From Tenrec ecaudatus (Eukaryota; Chordata; Mammalia; Afrosoricida; Tenrecidae): a stretch of DNA of 64,000 bases. The translations under genes were made by a program, and so were the position numbers. This document shows, piece after piece, positions 12,683-23,485 of this stretch. Position 1 is the first letter of the stretch. Each line of letters opens with the position of its first letter. The DNA lies in NCBI RefSeq assembly GCF_050624435.1, contig NC_134534.1, positions 68,347,501 to 68,411,500 of the forward strand, given 5' to 3'. A model generated the notes under the pieces. That model was given only the letters and a program-made list of their open reading frames with translations, ran no database searches and was not told where the DNA came from.

Positions 12683-12954
12683 TCAAGCTTCGTGCTATTG
12701 TTTTTTCAGAGAATATATTGAAAGGACAACATTAACATTTCATTATTAATGTGGAATCATAAGCTACATTACAAGATGGATTCACAATCTGCCAAAAATA
12801 GTATCAGTTCTAAAAGAACCACTTTGGCTACCAACAATAAATCAATGATATATTGGTCAAATAAAATACAGTATGCACATTTTGTTTCTGTCTGTATTCC
12901 AATTTTAGGTATAGCCTTAGTTTCAATTCTCTAGAAGAGAGACCACTCCCTAGA

Positions 12955-13165
12955 AAAGGACATGATGCTTGGTAAAGTAGAAGGTCAAGGAAAAAGAGGA
13001 AGACGCTCAATGACATGGATTGACACAGTGGCTACAACAGTGGGGTCAAACCTAACAATTGTGTGAATAGTGCAAGGCTGGACATTATTTCCTTCTGTTG
13101 TACAGGGGGTCACTATGAGGTAGAACTGACTCAATGGCACCTAACAGTAACAACAACAACTGAAG
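12955..13165 (+). mobile_element. RTE/BovB-type LINE 3' end
   Basis: The text from ATGCTTGGTAAAGTAGAAGG to GAGGAAGACGCTCAATGACA translates as a broken MLGKVEGQ-KRGR-ST-W-type C-terminus of an RTE ORF2. It ends with the tail GTAGAACTGACTCAATGGCA and AACAACAACAAC. The tail is shared with AfroSINEs, which explains how those SINEs were mobilised. The assignment is from remembered afrotherian RTE text. Confidence 0.65.
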
Positions 13166-13174
13166 AGCACAACC

Positions 13175-13777
13175 AGTGAGAGAGAGATTTTCTTCAAAAG
13201 ATTCACTCACGAAATTGTGACTATGGCAGGACCAATAACGTTAAGTCAGGCAGCAGGTTGTCAGCTTCTGCAGGCTTGCATTTCCAAGATCCAGAGGTCA
13301 AGGGACAATAAGAGGGCTGTGTTAAAGCAGGGAGAGCAAGTTCTGACCAATATCCATTTATATTCTGCAGTCTGGTCACACCCTCCAAGAAAACTCCCTT
13401 TCAACTGGTTAGTTGATCACATCACATCACATCATGGAATCTAATTATATTATTTTACATCACATTACAGCAACCATTGCGGTATCTGGCCAAACCACTG
13501 ACAGGCATAGCCTACTCAAGTTGATACATAAAATTAAACATTGTAGTTATGTTCCAATAACCAGAAAAAATTCTAGGGAGATTCATGGAATAGCAATAGT
13601 TGGTCTTGATCCTTTCTCTTTCCTTAAAGCTCTCCATCTCCCTCCCAGCTCTCTCCTCGTAGTCTCTTCTCTGCTTACATAAGCATTAGAGCCGTAATAG
13701 CTACTGGGTCCCTGAGCAAATTCATCCACTCTCATGACTCTAATAATGACACATATACTAAGGTGCCTCAAAATTTT
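13175..13777. other. Unclassified, possibly an old interspersed repeat
   Basis: No gene seen. ATCACATCACATCATGG at about 13,418 is a small ATCAC microsatellite. The AAGTTGATACATAAAATTAAAC motif near 13,520 resembles the end of an interspersed repeat, but I could not place it. Confidence 0.3.
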
Positions 13778-14031
13778 TAAAAATCATTTTATGGTGGGCT
13801 CATACAATTCCCATCACAATCCATACATGCATCCATTGTGTCAAGCACATTTTTACATTTGTTGCCATCACCATTCTCAAGACATTTGCTTTCTACTTGA
13901 GCTCTTGGTATCAGCTCCTCATTTTCCCCTCCCTCCCCCAATCGCCCTCCCTCGTGAACCCTTGATAATTTATAAATTATTATTTTTTCTTGTCTTATAC
14001 TGTCCAATATCTCCCTTCACCCAGTGCCTGA
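13778..14031 (-). mobile_element. L1 3' end, antisense
   Basis: AAATCATTTTATGGTGGGCT through TTGTTGCCATCACCATTCTC and CTTGGTATCAGCTCCTCA to CTCCCTTCACCCAG. Lineage-A tail of about 250 bases. Confidence 0.85.
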
Positions 14032-14361
14032 AATTATGTAATGTATTTGATCTCTTTAATCTAGTAAAGATTTATTTCCTAGAGTCAAAACTAAACTAAA
14101 TTAAAACCAGACTGCCTATTGCCTAGTGGGCATTTCTCCTTGAAATCCCCCAAACCACTTCAAACTCAATGAGTTCAAACCCAAACAGATTAGCAGTTCC
14201 TTGTGGTTTCCTCCTGACTTCTCTCTTTAAGGAGTAGCACCTTCAGCCACCCGGAGACCTGGAAGTCCTTTGTCACCATGCCAATGCATTCAGTACCCAA
14301 GACTTGGCAAGTCTGCTTCCTTGCTGTCTCTTAGATCTGTTCTCTCCTTTCTAGTCAAACT

Positions 14362-14570
14362 ACCAATTGACCAGTTGCTGTTAAATCAGTTCCAACTCAT
14401 GGTGACACGATGTGTTGCAGAGTAGGAGTGGATTCCATACAATCTCCACAGACAGACTCTTCTGCAGGCCAACTGCCAGGCCTTAGTTCTGAGATACTTC
14501 TGGGCGAGTTCAACCCAACAACCTTCTCATTTGTAGTCCAGCACCTAAGGATTTATGCCACTCAGTGCTA
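14362..14570 (-). mobile_element. AfroSINE variant, antisense
   Basis: GTTAAATCAGTTCCAACTCATGG, GCAGAGTAGGAGTGGATTCC and GGCGAGTTCAACCCAACAACC match the antisense of the longer AfroSINE subtype with a spacer between head and tail. Confidence 0.65.
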
Positions 14571-14577
14571 CAGACAA

Positions 14578-14795
14578 ATTGTTGTTGTTTTTAGCTGCCA
14601 TAAAATTGATGCTGACTCATATATATAGAGAGAGACTCCATGTGTACAAATGAAAACTCCACTTTCAAGATTTTCAAAGCTGTGGACTTCTTGAAGCAGA
14701 TGCCCAGGCTTACCGTCAAGGTGCCACTGGCTGGGTTTGAACTACCCACTCAAAGTCAAGCGCTTAAGTATTGTGCCATTCAGGGACCACCAGAA
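14578..14795 (-). mobile_element. AfroSINE variant, antisense
   Basis: A second copy follows directly: TTGTTGTTTTTAGCTGCCAT tail side, TTGAAGCAGATGCCCAGGC middle, and TTTGAACTACCCACTCAAAG with GTGCCATTCAGGG head side. The two copies are head-to-tail in the same orientation. Confidence 0.65.
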
Positions 14796-15317
14796 AAACG
14801 GCTATTCTGAAATTCAGCTTCTCATCACCCCTTGCCTGGGAAACTTGAACTCCTAGAATAGCAGTCCATTGAGTACAGAATGTAGACTCTTTATGATTTG
14901 ACCTCTGACTACCTAGTTCCCTTACTGGATACATCATGACACCGCCACTCACACCCTAAATTTTTGAGACTTGTAATTCAATTAGAAGTCAGTCATTGAG
15001 AATATGAAAAACCCTAAATTGGAATATATGCATCAAATGGAATGACTTTTGAAATATAAACAGAAAGAAGTCTTTGCCTAAATGCACATTCCAACCTAAA
15101 GTATATTCTTCTAGTAAGTGGGATCTTAAAGCTTAAGAGCAACCATCTAAGACACAACTCTTGATCTCTTCCCATCCAGAAGAAAGAAGAGCGACAAAAA
15201 TGTTTTAAATGCAAGAAAACAATTAGTGCAACGAATTAATCAACCATACAAACATCAGTCTCCACAAACCTGAAACCCAAAGAATTAGATGGTGCCCGTG
15301 ACAGGGAGCACATTAGA
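14796..15317. other. Unique sequence
   Basis: No gene, RNA or repeat family recognised. Confidence 0.4.
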
Positions 15318-15511
15318 AGGTCCTAGGTAACCATTCACTCAATTCCAACTCACAGTAACCCTAGAGGGCAGAGGAGAACTGCCTGTGTGGGTTTCCAAGA
15401 CTGTCACTTTCTATGGGAGTAAAAAGCCTCACCTTTCTCCCATAGATTAGCTGCTGATTTTTAACTGCTGGCCTTGCGTGTAGCAGCCCAGCCACCAGGG
15501 CTCCTGGGCAT
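15318..15511 (-). mobile_element. AfroSINE, antisense
   Basis: From CAATTCCAACTCACAGTAACCC to the diagnostic antisense head end AGCCACCAGGGCTCCTGG. Nearly full length. Confidence 0.85.
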
Positions 15512-15829
15512 AGGTAGAATGACATAAAGATGGGAAAAGAACAGTCGCAAAAGAGACCAGGCTCACTCGTTAGGTAGAGACTGGTGGGATAATCAATCAT
15601 TTAAGTTTGGGGGTTTATTTCTCCCAGAGGAATGGAAACAGGAAGTCCAGGGAGAAAGAGGGATAAGTGATCGTACATTGGGGGAATTGAAATGATGAGT
15701 TAAATCAGAATATGTTGTAGAATGGTTGGAATTTAAACTATGACCTGCTCTGTAAAACATTCACTTAATTCACAATAAAAAGTTTAAAATGTGAAAAATA
15801 ATACAAATATACCATAAAAAATAAAGTTA
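15512..15829. other. Unique AT-rich sequence
   Basis: No gene or repeat family recognised. Confidence 0.4.
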
Positions 15830-16258
15830 ACCATCCCCCAGGCAGGAGGTTATTTGTAGATCCTTGTAATCGGTTCCCCCTTTCTATCCCACCTTCCCTC
15901 CACCCTCCCGGTATCGCCACTCTCACCACTGGTCCTGAAGGGATAATCTGTCCTGGATTCCCTGTGTTTCTAGTTCCTATCTCTACCAGTGTACATTCTC
16001 TGGTAAAAGTGGGTGGAGGAAGATGTCAGACAGTGTAAGATATGACAAAATAATAATGATTTATAAATTATCAAGGGCTCATGAGGGAGGAGGGAGCAGG
16101 GTGGGAGGGGGAAAATGAGGAGCTGATACCAAGGGCTCAAGCAGAAAGCAAATGTTTTGAGAATGATGATGGCAGCAAATGTACAAATGTGCTGGACACA
16201 ATGGATGTATGTATGGATTGTGATAAGAATGTATGAGCCCCAATAAAATGAATTAAAA
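15830..16258 (+). mobile_element. L1 3' end with 5' inversion
   Basis: 15,833-16,004 is lineage-A 3'UTR in antisense (CCATCCCCCAGG, CGGTATCGCCACTCTCACC, TACCAGTGTACATTCTC). At 16,005 the text flips to sense at the adjoining point of the element (AAGTGGGTGGAGGAAGATG) and runs to CCCCAATAAAATGAATTAAAAA. This is the footprint of twin priming, an L1 integration mode in which a second priming event inverts the 5' part. Confidence 0.85.
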
Positions 16259-16269
16259 AAAAGAATGGA

Positions 16270-16392
16270 GTCACGGATTTGACAAATGTATTAAGTGTAA
16301 TGGAGAGTACTTTGAAGGTGATAAGGTTGTTTTGTAAAATACATAGCTTTGAAAAAAAATCCCTGTTTTGGTGGGGTACCCCCTCATATACA
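16270..16392 (+). mobile_element. 3' end of a mariner element
   Basis: ATTTGACAAATGTATTAAGTG, ACTTTGAAGGTGATAAGGTT and the end GGTGGGGTACCCCCTCATA are the reverse complement of the left end of the mariner at 45.85 kb. The GGGGTACCCC palindrome sits in the terminal inverted repeat. Only the last 120 bases are present. Confidence 0.65.
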
Positions 16393-16764
16393 CTCTTTCC
16401 CACTCAGAACTGGTTCCCAATGTCGTGGAGGAAGTGAGCACACCAAAACTTTAGTCTGTCTCATAATTACACTTCCATCCTTTAGGATCCATCCAGATGT
16501 GGGCTGGCTCCCACATAGACCTAGAGGCAGGATACATCAAGAAATGGTAGTTCCATCTTTTGATATTTTTGTTTCATAGACGTTTCTGTGATGGTATAGC
16601 AATACTCTTGTCTTACTCTTGTATCATGTAACCATTTGAAGTTCATTTTTAACTTGGACTAGTGTAACTCCTTCATGTAATAAACTGAAAAGAGAAAGGG
16701 AAAAAACAAACAAACAAATTAATAAAGTTTTAAAACTCCCAAACATTAAACAACAGGTAGAGTT
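16393..16764. other. Unique sequence
   Basis: No gene or repeat family recognised. Confidence 0.35.
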
Positions 16765-16880
16765 CCGTCCTGTCCTCTAGGGTCTGTATGAGGAGGAATC
16801 AACGGCAGGAATTGAGTAGGGATGAGTGGGAATTGAGAAATGAGTAGGAATCAATTGGATGGCAGTGGGTTTTAAGAACT
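16765..16880 (+). mobile_element. AfroSINE tail fragment, sense
   Basis: TAGAGTTCCGTCCTGTCCTCTAGGG and the end AATTGGATGGCAGTGGGTTTT match the AfroSINE tail. A GAATTGAG-type short duplication lies between. Confidence 0.55.
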
Positions 16881-17039
16881 ATTCATAAGAAACTGCTTTG
16901 ACAATTTTTGATTTCCAATTTCTTTCAATAAAATGACTCTGTTTTTATGAAGTAGTGGTTTACCTAAGTCATACGTGTTTTTCCTAATGTAAAGGGGATT
17001 TGTTTTTGGAGACTATTTTAAATGAAATAAAAGCAATGA

Positions 17040-18330
17040 TCCTATGAATGTAACTCTACTTTTAAAAGCAGCAGGCATTGTAAGATGCTAGTCATAAATG
17101 GTAAAAATAAATACATATAAGCAAATAGTGGACTTTTCTTAAAAGAAAGAATATTGCACAAAGTATGTGAGGGAACTTTGAAATTTTTGTTAAAAATGAT
17201 TTGAAAGATTAAGATATAAGCTTTATTTCTTAACATAAGCTCTCTCAAGGTCAAGACAGTATTTTTTGTAAGTGATGGTACCAACAATTTAGTCTGTCCC
17301 GAAAGAAATGAGGGTCCTGGGAATGGAACCATGTGAATACATAATCTTTCATTATTAACTGAAGAAAATGGGTCCGATTCAATGATTAGGAACCAAAAAG
17401 AAGACAGAAAGAGTCAAATCAGGACTGTTGGGTGGTGCCTACTAATTTCTCATGGTAATTCTTCTAAAATTGCACTTGTTTCGTGCGAGGAATGCACAGT
17501 AGTGTTTTATGGTGGAGAACAACTCTGGTGAATGTTCTTGGGCATTTTTCCACGTTGGCATTAGCTAGATTCCCCCAAACAGTCTCATAATAAGCAGATA
17601 TGATCATGCTTTGCACTCCAGAAAGACAACAAGCAAAATGCCTTCATCATAATAAAAAATAAAATAAAAACCACTTGCCATGACCTTTGCTCTTTCTTTG
17701 ACTGGCCTGTTATTGTTTGACTGGACCACTTCCACCTCTTGGTAGACATTGCTTTAATTATGCGTTGTCTTCATGATTATCCTGATAAAGCCATGTTTCA
17801 TCTCCTATTTAGATTCTTCCAAGAAATACTTCAGGATCTTAATCCTACTTGCTTAAAATTTCCACTGAAAGCTCTGAGTGCTCTTGGATGCAGCTGATCT
17901 GGGTGCAATGGTTTGGACACCATGGCACAGAAAGTTTACTCAACGTGAATTATCCCAGTAGAATTGTGTAAGTTAAACCAATTGCGATGGCGCTGATGAT
18001 GCTATTGTTTCTACTGGTAATTGCCGGTCCTCCTCAATTAGGACACAAAGAAGATTAATTATTTCCTTGCAAATTGTTGTGGGTGGTCTGTCCCTGTGGG
18101 CTTTATCATCAGCATCATCTCGTCCCTTCTTGAAGTGAACCATCCATTTGTAAACCGCTGACTCTGGGTGGGAGGGTTGTCCCATAAACTTGTCATATAG
18201 CACCAGTGATTTCACTATTCTTCCACCCAAGCGTCACCATAAATTTGATATCTGTGCTTGGTTCAATGTTAGCAGAATTCATGTTTCTCTCATAAGGGCT
18301 CTTTTCAAACTGATTTCTTTAAATTTTGTT
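17040..18330 (-). pseudogene. Mariner transposase remnant (first copy)
   Basis: About 1.3 kb, the usual mariner length, read on the minus strand. At 17,973-18,230 the N-terminal helix-turn-helix part is still open: VYKWMVHFKKGRDDADDKA followed by HRDRPPT, corresponding to the conserved WF-RFK-GR--V-D--RSGRPST block. Downstream, the QTITGQSKKEQRSW stretch and, near the C-terminus, LSGQTKLLVPSLTKNTV are recognisable mariner text. The third catalytic aspartate in the PDL-LSDFF motif reads PDLTLSVFF (codon GTC, complement of 17,403-17,405). Frameshifts and stops confirm a dead copy of a cut-and-paste DNA transposon. Confidence 0.75.
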
Positions 18331-18685
18331 TTGATGGTAAAAGCTGTTTAATATTTCCCCTCTGTGGGAACCAATCACTAACATCCCTACGAATATCACA
18401 GCAAAGAATTCAAGCATCTGGTAAACAATGACAGAGTCCAGTGGGTCGTGTAGGGAATTAGGTGCTGGCACTATAAAGATGAACGGGACACTGACTGGTT
18501 CCATGAGGGAAGGTGTTCAATGTGCACGCAATCTCATTTGGGCTCAAGTGGTGCAGCAGTTGGGGTGCAGTGTTATGAGACCACACAACCCAGGCAGTGA
18601 CTAGCTCTGGCGAGTTATCAGTTGTGTAGGGTGATGGCCAACTGTAGAAGATGAACCTGAAATTAAGGTTCCGGGGTCTGCTTCC
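18331..18685. other. Unclassified sequence
   Basis: GGTGCAGCAGTTGGGGTGCAG and similar text near 18,550 hints at a decayed SINE head but is not secure. Confidence 0.3.
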
Positions 18686-18689
18686 AAAA

Positions 18690-18865
18690 GGCTCAATGGG
18701 TAAGTGTTCAGATGCATTGTAATTTAGAGCCACCAACTGCTCCCTGTGAGAAGGATGTGGTCACCTTCTGAGACGACCATAACCTTGCAGACCCTATGTG
18801 GCCATCTGAGTCTTTCCTATAGAGTCCACATGAGTCAGAATTGACTCACTGATTCATGAATTCGT
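18690..18865 (+). mobile_element. AfroSINE, sense, decayed
   Basis: AGCCACCAACTGCTCCCTGTG with GAGAAGGATGTGGTCACCTTC, then AGAGTCCACATGAGTCAGAATTGAC. These are the body and tail of an AfroSINE; the head is poorly conserved. Confidence 0.6.
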
Positions 18866-19897
18866 AACAAAACATAGATCGAAGCTTTAAGAATGAAGAG
18901 TCCACTTCTCAGTAGCCCTACTTTTCTTACCCAGCTGCATTCACTCCCAAGCCAACAACTTCCAAATTTGAATCTCAGCTTTTGTCTTGACTCCCAGCAC
19001 ACACTCCAATCTACCTCAGAACTCTGTGTCTCCATGCCTCACAGACTCCTTCTACACCGCATGCTATTCTTGATTTCCCCAGATTGTTGCTTTATGTCCC
19101 TCGATGGGTTATAGAGTCAGGAAACCAATGTCTTATCCTTTTTAGTGCCTCAAACTAGATCCTGTCCAGACATGTTATAACAAAGTTAGTATGAGTTTAT
19201 TTTGCTGCCAATTTTTTAAAAATCGTTGCAGTGTTTTTTCATAGTATACGTTTTCTACCCACTTTTTTAAGATCTCTCATATTTCTGTCTTCCCTAAGTG
19301 CCTTACGCACTGTAGATACACAATAAATATGTTTTGACAAAGTCACTACTGACTATTATTCTACAGTCTTGCATGCTTTTTCTCTTGGAAACAGAATTAT
19401 GTTAAGAGACCACAGTATTTCTTATTCACATAATTTGATGGGAGGAAAAACAAAATAAACTACAAATTCAATTTACTGACTTACTTATTGAGGAAATTGA
19501 GATATTGCTAGGTAAAACACAGATATACAGTCCAGCATTTCCAAAACAAATATCTAAAACTATAGCTCTTGCTAAAGCCAGTTTGTGGCATGCTTTCTCA
19601 GTTTACTTAATATAATTATAGCTTATAATCAATATATAAACAACAGAATTATCAAGCGACACATGAATCACTGTTGCTGAAAGAAATTTATGAAAAGCAA
19701 CCATATAGGTTAAAATTTTGAGGCTTTAGCATGAATATAGATTTGAATTTCTGTAGGAAAAACGTACATTGAATCATAATGATGTATTATGTTGTAGCAT
19801 TTCATCAAATCAAACTCATTATAAGAGATATAAATATGCAAACAATGAAGTTCTCATCTAAAATAATTACACTAAAATTTCCATTTTAGGGCAATGA
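18866..19897. other. Unique AT-rich sequence
   Basis: No gene, RNA or placed repeat. Confidence 0.4.
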
Positions 19898-19982
19898 ATG
19901 TACAAATGTGCTTTCCACAATTGATGCATGTATGGATTGTGATAAGAGTTGTATGAGCCCCTGATAAAATGATTTAAAATTT
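19898..19982 (+). mobile_element. Short L1 3' end, sense
   Basis: GTACAAATGTGCTTTCCACA through GTATGAGCCCCTGATAAAATGATTT. About 85 bases: a severely 5'-truncated insertion. Confidence 0.85.
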
Positions 19983-20302
19983 TTTCAATTTTAAGGGTCC
20001 AGCATTTCTTTTTGGATATTGTTTGTAAATTCTCTGATTTTCTGAGTTAGATGTGACCATTGCTGGTCTAAAGCCAGTCTTGAATCAGCTCCCTATCTTC
20101 TAAAATCCTGTGAAGTAGATACATAACATCTGCATTTTGTTTTTCATTAAAGACTGATACTTTTCATTGGATCAGATCCATACAAGTATTTAATTTGTAA
20201 ATTGAAACCATTCTCTGTAGGTTTTATTTGTCAGGAAAATTATCAAATTTAAAATTAGTCACGAGGATGGACTTTTAGTATGTTTTTAGTTATTAGAATT
20301 AG

Positions 20303-20326
20303 CAAGTACTGTAAATACAGTACTTG
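20303..20326. repeat. Perfect 11-base inverted repeat
   Basis: CAAGTACTGTA, spacer AA, TACAGTACTTG. A perfect hairpin in otherwise unique AT-rich sequence. Confidence 0.9.
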
Positions 20327-20379
20327 TATATGATTTATCCATATATTCCAATCTACTCATGTTTGTTTTTTGTTTTTGA

Positions 20380-21500
20380 GCTTTTTTGCTTTCTTCACGT
20401 ATGATATCCCATATGTCATCCCATAGGTCACGCCTGGTCTTTAGTCATGATATAAACAGGAGATCCTTGCACCTAGTGCAAATTCAGGTAGAGTCAAGAA
20501 GGAGGTCAAATGACCAAGTGTCAAGTGTGATGCAGCATAGTCAGCCTTCCATTGATCTGCTTGATAGTAAGGCTATTGCATACATTTGCCCGTGGCTAGA
20601 GGGGATCTGTCAGCGGCTTCATCTGATGATACACTCTGCAGAGAGGTTTGGGGCACCTACTGTCCTCCATAGTCTTCCACAGATTGGGTATTAACAATTT
20701 CAGCTCTGATACTTTTCCCTTCATCATATTTGAATTTTATTATTATAATCTTTGGGTCACACAAGCCGGTGTGCTTCTTTGATGTGGGCTTAGTTGGCCC
20801 CTTGCTTCGATGGCTGCTTGTTTGAACACAAGCCTTTAAGACCCCAGACACTAATCAGCTTGATAGCCTGGCACCATCTGTTTTCTTCATCACACTTTGC
20901 TGTAGCACCCTTATCTTCAGTGATCGTTTCATGCAGGTGAGTATGAAGCAGGCCACATTATTAGAATTAACTGTTCTTGGATTGGGGCTAGAGTTCAGTG
21001 GGGGCCCAGAATCTGCTAGTTCCTGGGAGATGAATGACTCAGGTTTACTGTGGCAGTCATATTATGACAAATTCAAAACCCCATAAGACCAGCTACCCCA
21101 ACAACAGCAACACGCCAACCAAAAAAGAAAAAAAATCGAAACAAAAAACAAACTTTTTTTTCTTTTGTGATCCAAATGGGTTTTTATTAAGGAGAGAAGG
21201 TGATAGAGAAGAGAAAGAGAGGAGAGGAGAGGTGAGGAGAGGAGAAAGAGGGGAGAGAGGGGGGAGGGGGACAGAAAGGATTGAGAGAGAGAGAGAGAGA
21301 CCATAGCAAAAGAGCAAAACAAACATTTTTTTAAAAGAAAAAAAAAAGCTAAAGGCAGGGAAAAAAAACACAACATTGTCAATTATTCCCCTGGGATATA
21401 AGGCAATTGCTCTGATGACATCATTGTTCCCAGTGGCACAGTCAATGCATCAAATCTATTCTGAAATGGTCTCTAAATTTAGATGGAATATAGTCAAGGT
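20380..21500 (-). mobile_element. Antisense L1 3'UTR, subfamily 'B'
   Basis: Same block order as 680-3,180: AAGAAGGAGGTC, CTGATACTTTTCCCTTCATC, CACACAAGCCGGTGTGCTTC, TTTAAGACCCCAGACACTAA, then TTGTCAATTATTCCCCTGGG. An A/G-rich tract (21,190-21,305) has expanded inside it. Confidence 0.75.
21190..21310. repeat. Purine-rich GA/GGA tract
   Basis: Runs of GAGAGGAGAGG and GAGAGAGAGAGAGA on the plus strand, almost free of pyrimidines. The opposite strand gives Ser/Leu/Phe-rich open frames that are composition artefacts. Confidence 0.85.
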
Positions 21501-21527
21501 TGTATTTTGATTCTCCTGGACTTGTCT

Positions 21528-21742
21528 TAAAAGGAGCCCTGGTAGTTTAACAGTCACTTGTTGGGCTGCTAACCTCAAGTTCAGTTGTTCAAAATCACTA
21601 GTTGTTCCTTGGGAGAAAGATGAGGCTTTCTACTCTCATAAAGATTTACAATATCACTAACTGACAGGGGCAGTTCTATTCTGACATATAGAGTGACCAT
21701 GAGTCAGAATTGACTTGATTGCAGTGAGTTTGAACTTGTTTT
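21528..21742 (+). mobile_element. AfroSINE, sense
   Basis: GGAGCCCTGGTAGTTTAACA head, GTTGTTCAAAATCACTAG B-box region, GGGAGAAAGATGAGGCTTTC, tail CATGAGTCAGAATTGACTTG. Nearly full length. Confidence 0.9.
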
Positions 21743-22084
21743 CATTTTTTCTTTCAACTTGAACTTGCTTCTTAGCAATTCATGATCTGTTCCAAAGGTA
21801 GCCCTGTTCCAAAGGCAGCCCTGGCTTGGTTCGAACTGATGATATTGAGTTTCTCCATTGACTCTTTTCACTAGAGATAACTTATAGTCTAAATTTTATG
21901 AGTGCCCAGATGAGGAGGAATTTTGCCTCAGGATGGAAAATACCAAAAGCCTCCCCCATATTTAATTTAGATGCTTCAGAAGATGAGATTTTGAAATTGG
22001 AGTTGATTTAACACTTTTACAATGATGTGATGAGGTGAATGAGTCTTGCATATGACATGAACATTAGATGGCGGGGGAAGGGTA

Positions 22085-22500
22085 GGAAGTTATGGTTTGA
22101 ACTGTGCCTCTTAAAAATGTGTTGTAAATTCTTATCTCTATATTGGTGGTTTGAATCCTATGTGGATATGACTTGTCTTTGTTACGTTAATGAGGTTGCA
22201 TTACTATAGAGTGCAGTTTGAGTCGATCTCTTTTGAGACATAAAAGAGATTGAAAAGCAAACTAGAAAGCAGACATTGGGGAAGAGAGATTGTCAAGCCA
22301 CATGGAGATTGTCCATGAACAGAAACTATGGAGAAACGTCTTTCCTCTAATGCCAACACACTGAGAAAACATCCCCCCTGAGTTGGAACCCTAAATTTCG
22401 GGTTCTAGCCTATTAAACTGTGAGAAAATAAATTTCTGTTTGTTGAAATCATCCATTTATGGAATTCCTACTACAGTAGCACTAGATAACTAAGACCAAA
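22085..22500 (+). mobile_element. Probable ERVL-MaLR-type solo LTR
   Basis: The start TATGGTTTGAACTGTGCCTC and the end TGAGAAAATAAATTTCTGTT followed by ACTAGATAACTAAGACC have the layout of MaLR LTRs (opening 'tatggtttg', a late AATAAA-type signal, closing 'ggactaataca'). It is a non-coding LTR remnant only; no internal retroviral genes are present. The class rests on end motifs, so it is tentative. Confidence 0.45.
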
Positions 22501-22554
22501 GTCCTTAAAAAGACAGATAAGAAAAAAAAAACATGTCAGAAATGATTGAGATTG

Positions 22555-23135
22555 TTTATTGTGCCAGCCTGGCTGATAAACACAAGTGGGGTTAATTGAA
22601 GGGCGGAGAGATAAATGGCTCAGTGAGCCTCACCTTTCTTGTCTCTCGCTCTTTTATCATCGGACCAGTGAATTTACAGACTACACTACCTGTGGGACAC
22701 CTAGCCTGTGGACTGTGTCGCTGTAAGTTGAGGTCCCTTTAAGACCACACAATTGAAATTTACATCTCTTGAGCTGGGGACTGACTGTTGGTGACCTGGC
22801 TGACAGTTGGTGACCTGCCTTGCTGTTTGCTGTCTGTGCTGGGATAGCCTAGCTCTCTCTACAGAGGACTACCTGGCAGCCCTCAAGACTTGAAGGACTG
22901 GCAGTGTCTCACAACTCTCTCTCAGGAGTGAGTTGCACTGAGCCATTTGTACTGCTTTATAGTTTAACTGTTCATTTCTTGTATTCTATATCTATCTATC
23001 TGTTTATAATTTAACAGTTCATTTTTGGTATTATATATCTAGCTATCTTGTGTTATGTATCAATCTATCTTTATATATATATAATTATTAGCAATCTGGT
23101 TTTGTCTCTAGAGAACCCTGTCTAACACAACAATT
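22555..23135 (+). mobile_element. LTR-like interspersed element 'X'
   Basis: Opens TTTATTGTGCCAGCCTGGCTG, then GGGCGGAGAGATAAATGGCT, and closes TCTCTAGAGAACCCTGTCTAA. The same opening and closing blocks occur in reverse at 49.53-50.01 kb, and the closing block ends the element at 31.15-31.67 kb. It has a TATC/TATA-rich segment before the end. No ORF. It may be an LTR or another non-autonomous element. Confidence 0.55.
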
Positions 23136-23282
23136 GAAACCTCTTCTTCAATGTGAAATATCAAAAGCAAATGTAAGAAACAACATTTCTTAAGAAGCTG
23201 AACAGAAATTCTCAAAAGGTGGTTCAAGAAGACAAAGTACAATATTATACTGAAATGTACAAAGACCTAAATTTGTCAGTAA

Positions 23283-23485
23283 ATTGCCCTTGTAAGGCAG
23301 TGGATTAAGAATTGAACTGCTAACTAAAAGGGTGGTAGTTCTGACCCACCCGCTTCTCTCTGAGAGAAAGATGAGACAGTCTGCGTTCATAAAGATCGCC
23401 TCAGAAACCCTATGGAGCTGTTCTAGTCCACCTTACAGTGCCACTGTAAGTCAGAAGCATACAATGACAGTGATAAGGGATGGGT
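23283..23485 (+). mobile_element. AfroSINE, sense
   Basis: TTGCCCTTGTAAGGCAGTGG head, CTAACTAAAAGGGTGGTAGTTC, GAGAGAAAGATGAGACAGTC, CCTATGGAGCTGTTCTAGTC body. Confidence 0.8.

Noticed and set aside
21062-21382. Ser/Leu/Phe-rich frames of 92-106 codons
   Set aside because: They translate the strand opposite a GA-rich simple repeat within L1 3'UTR.
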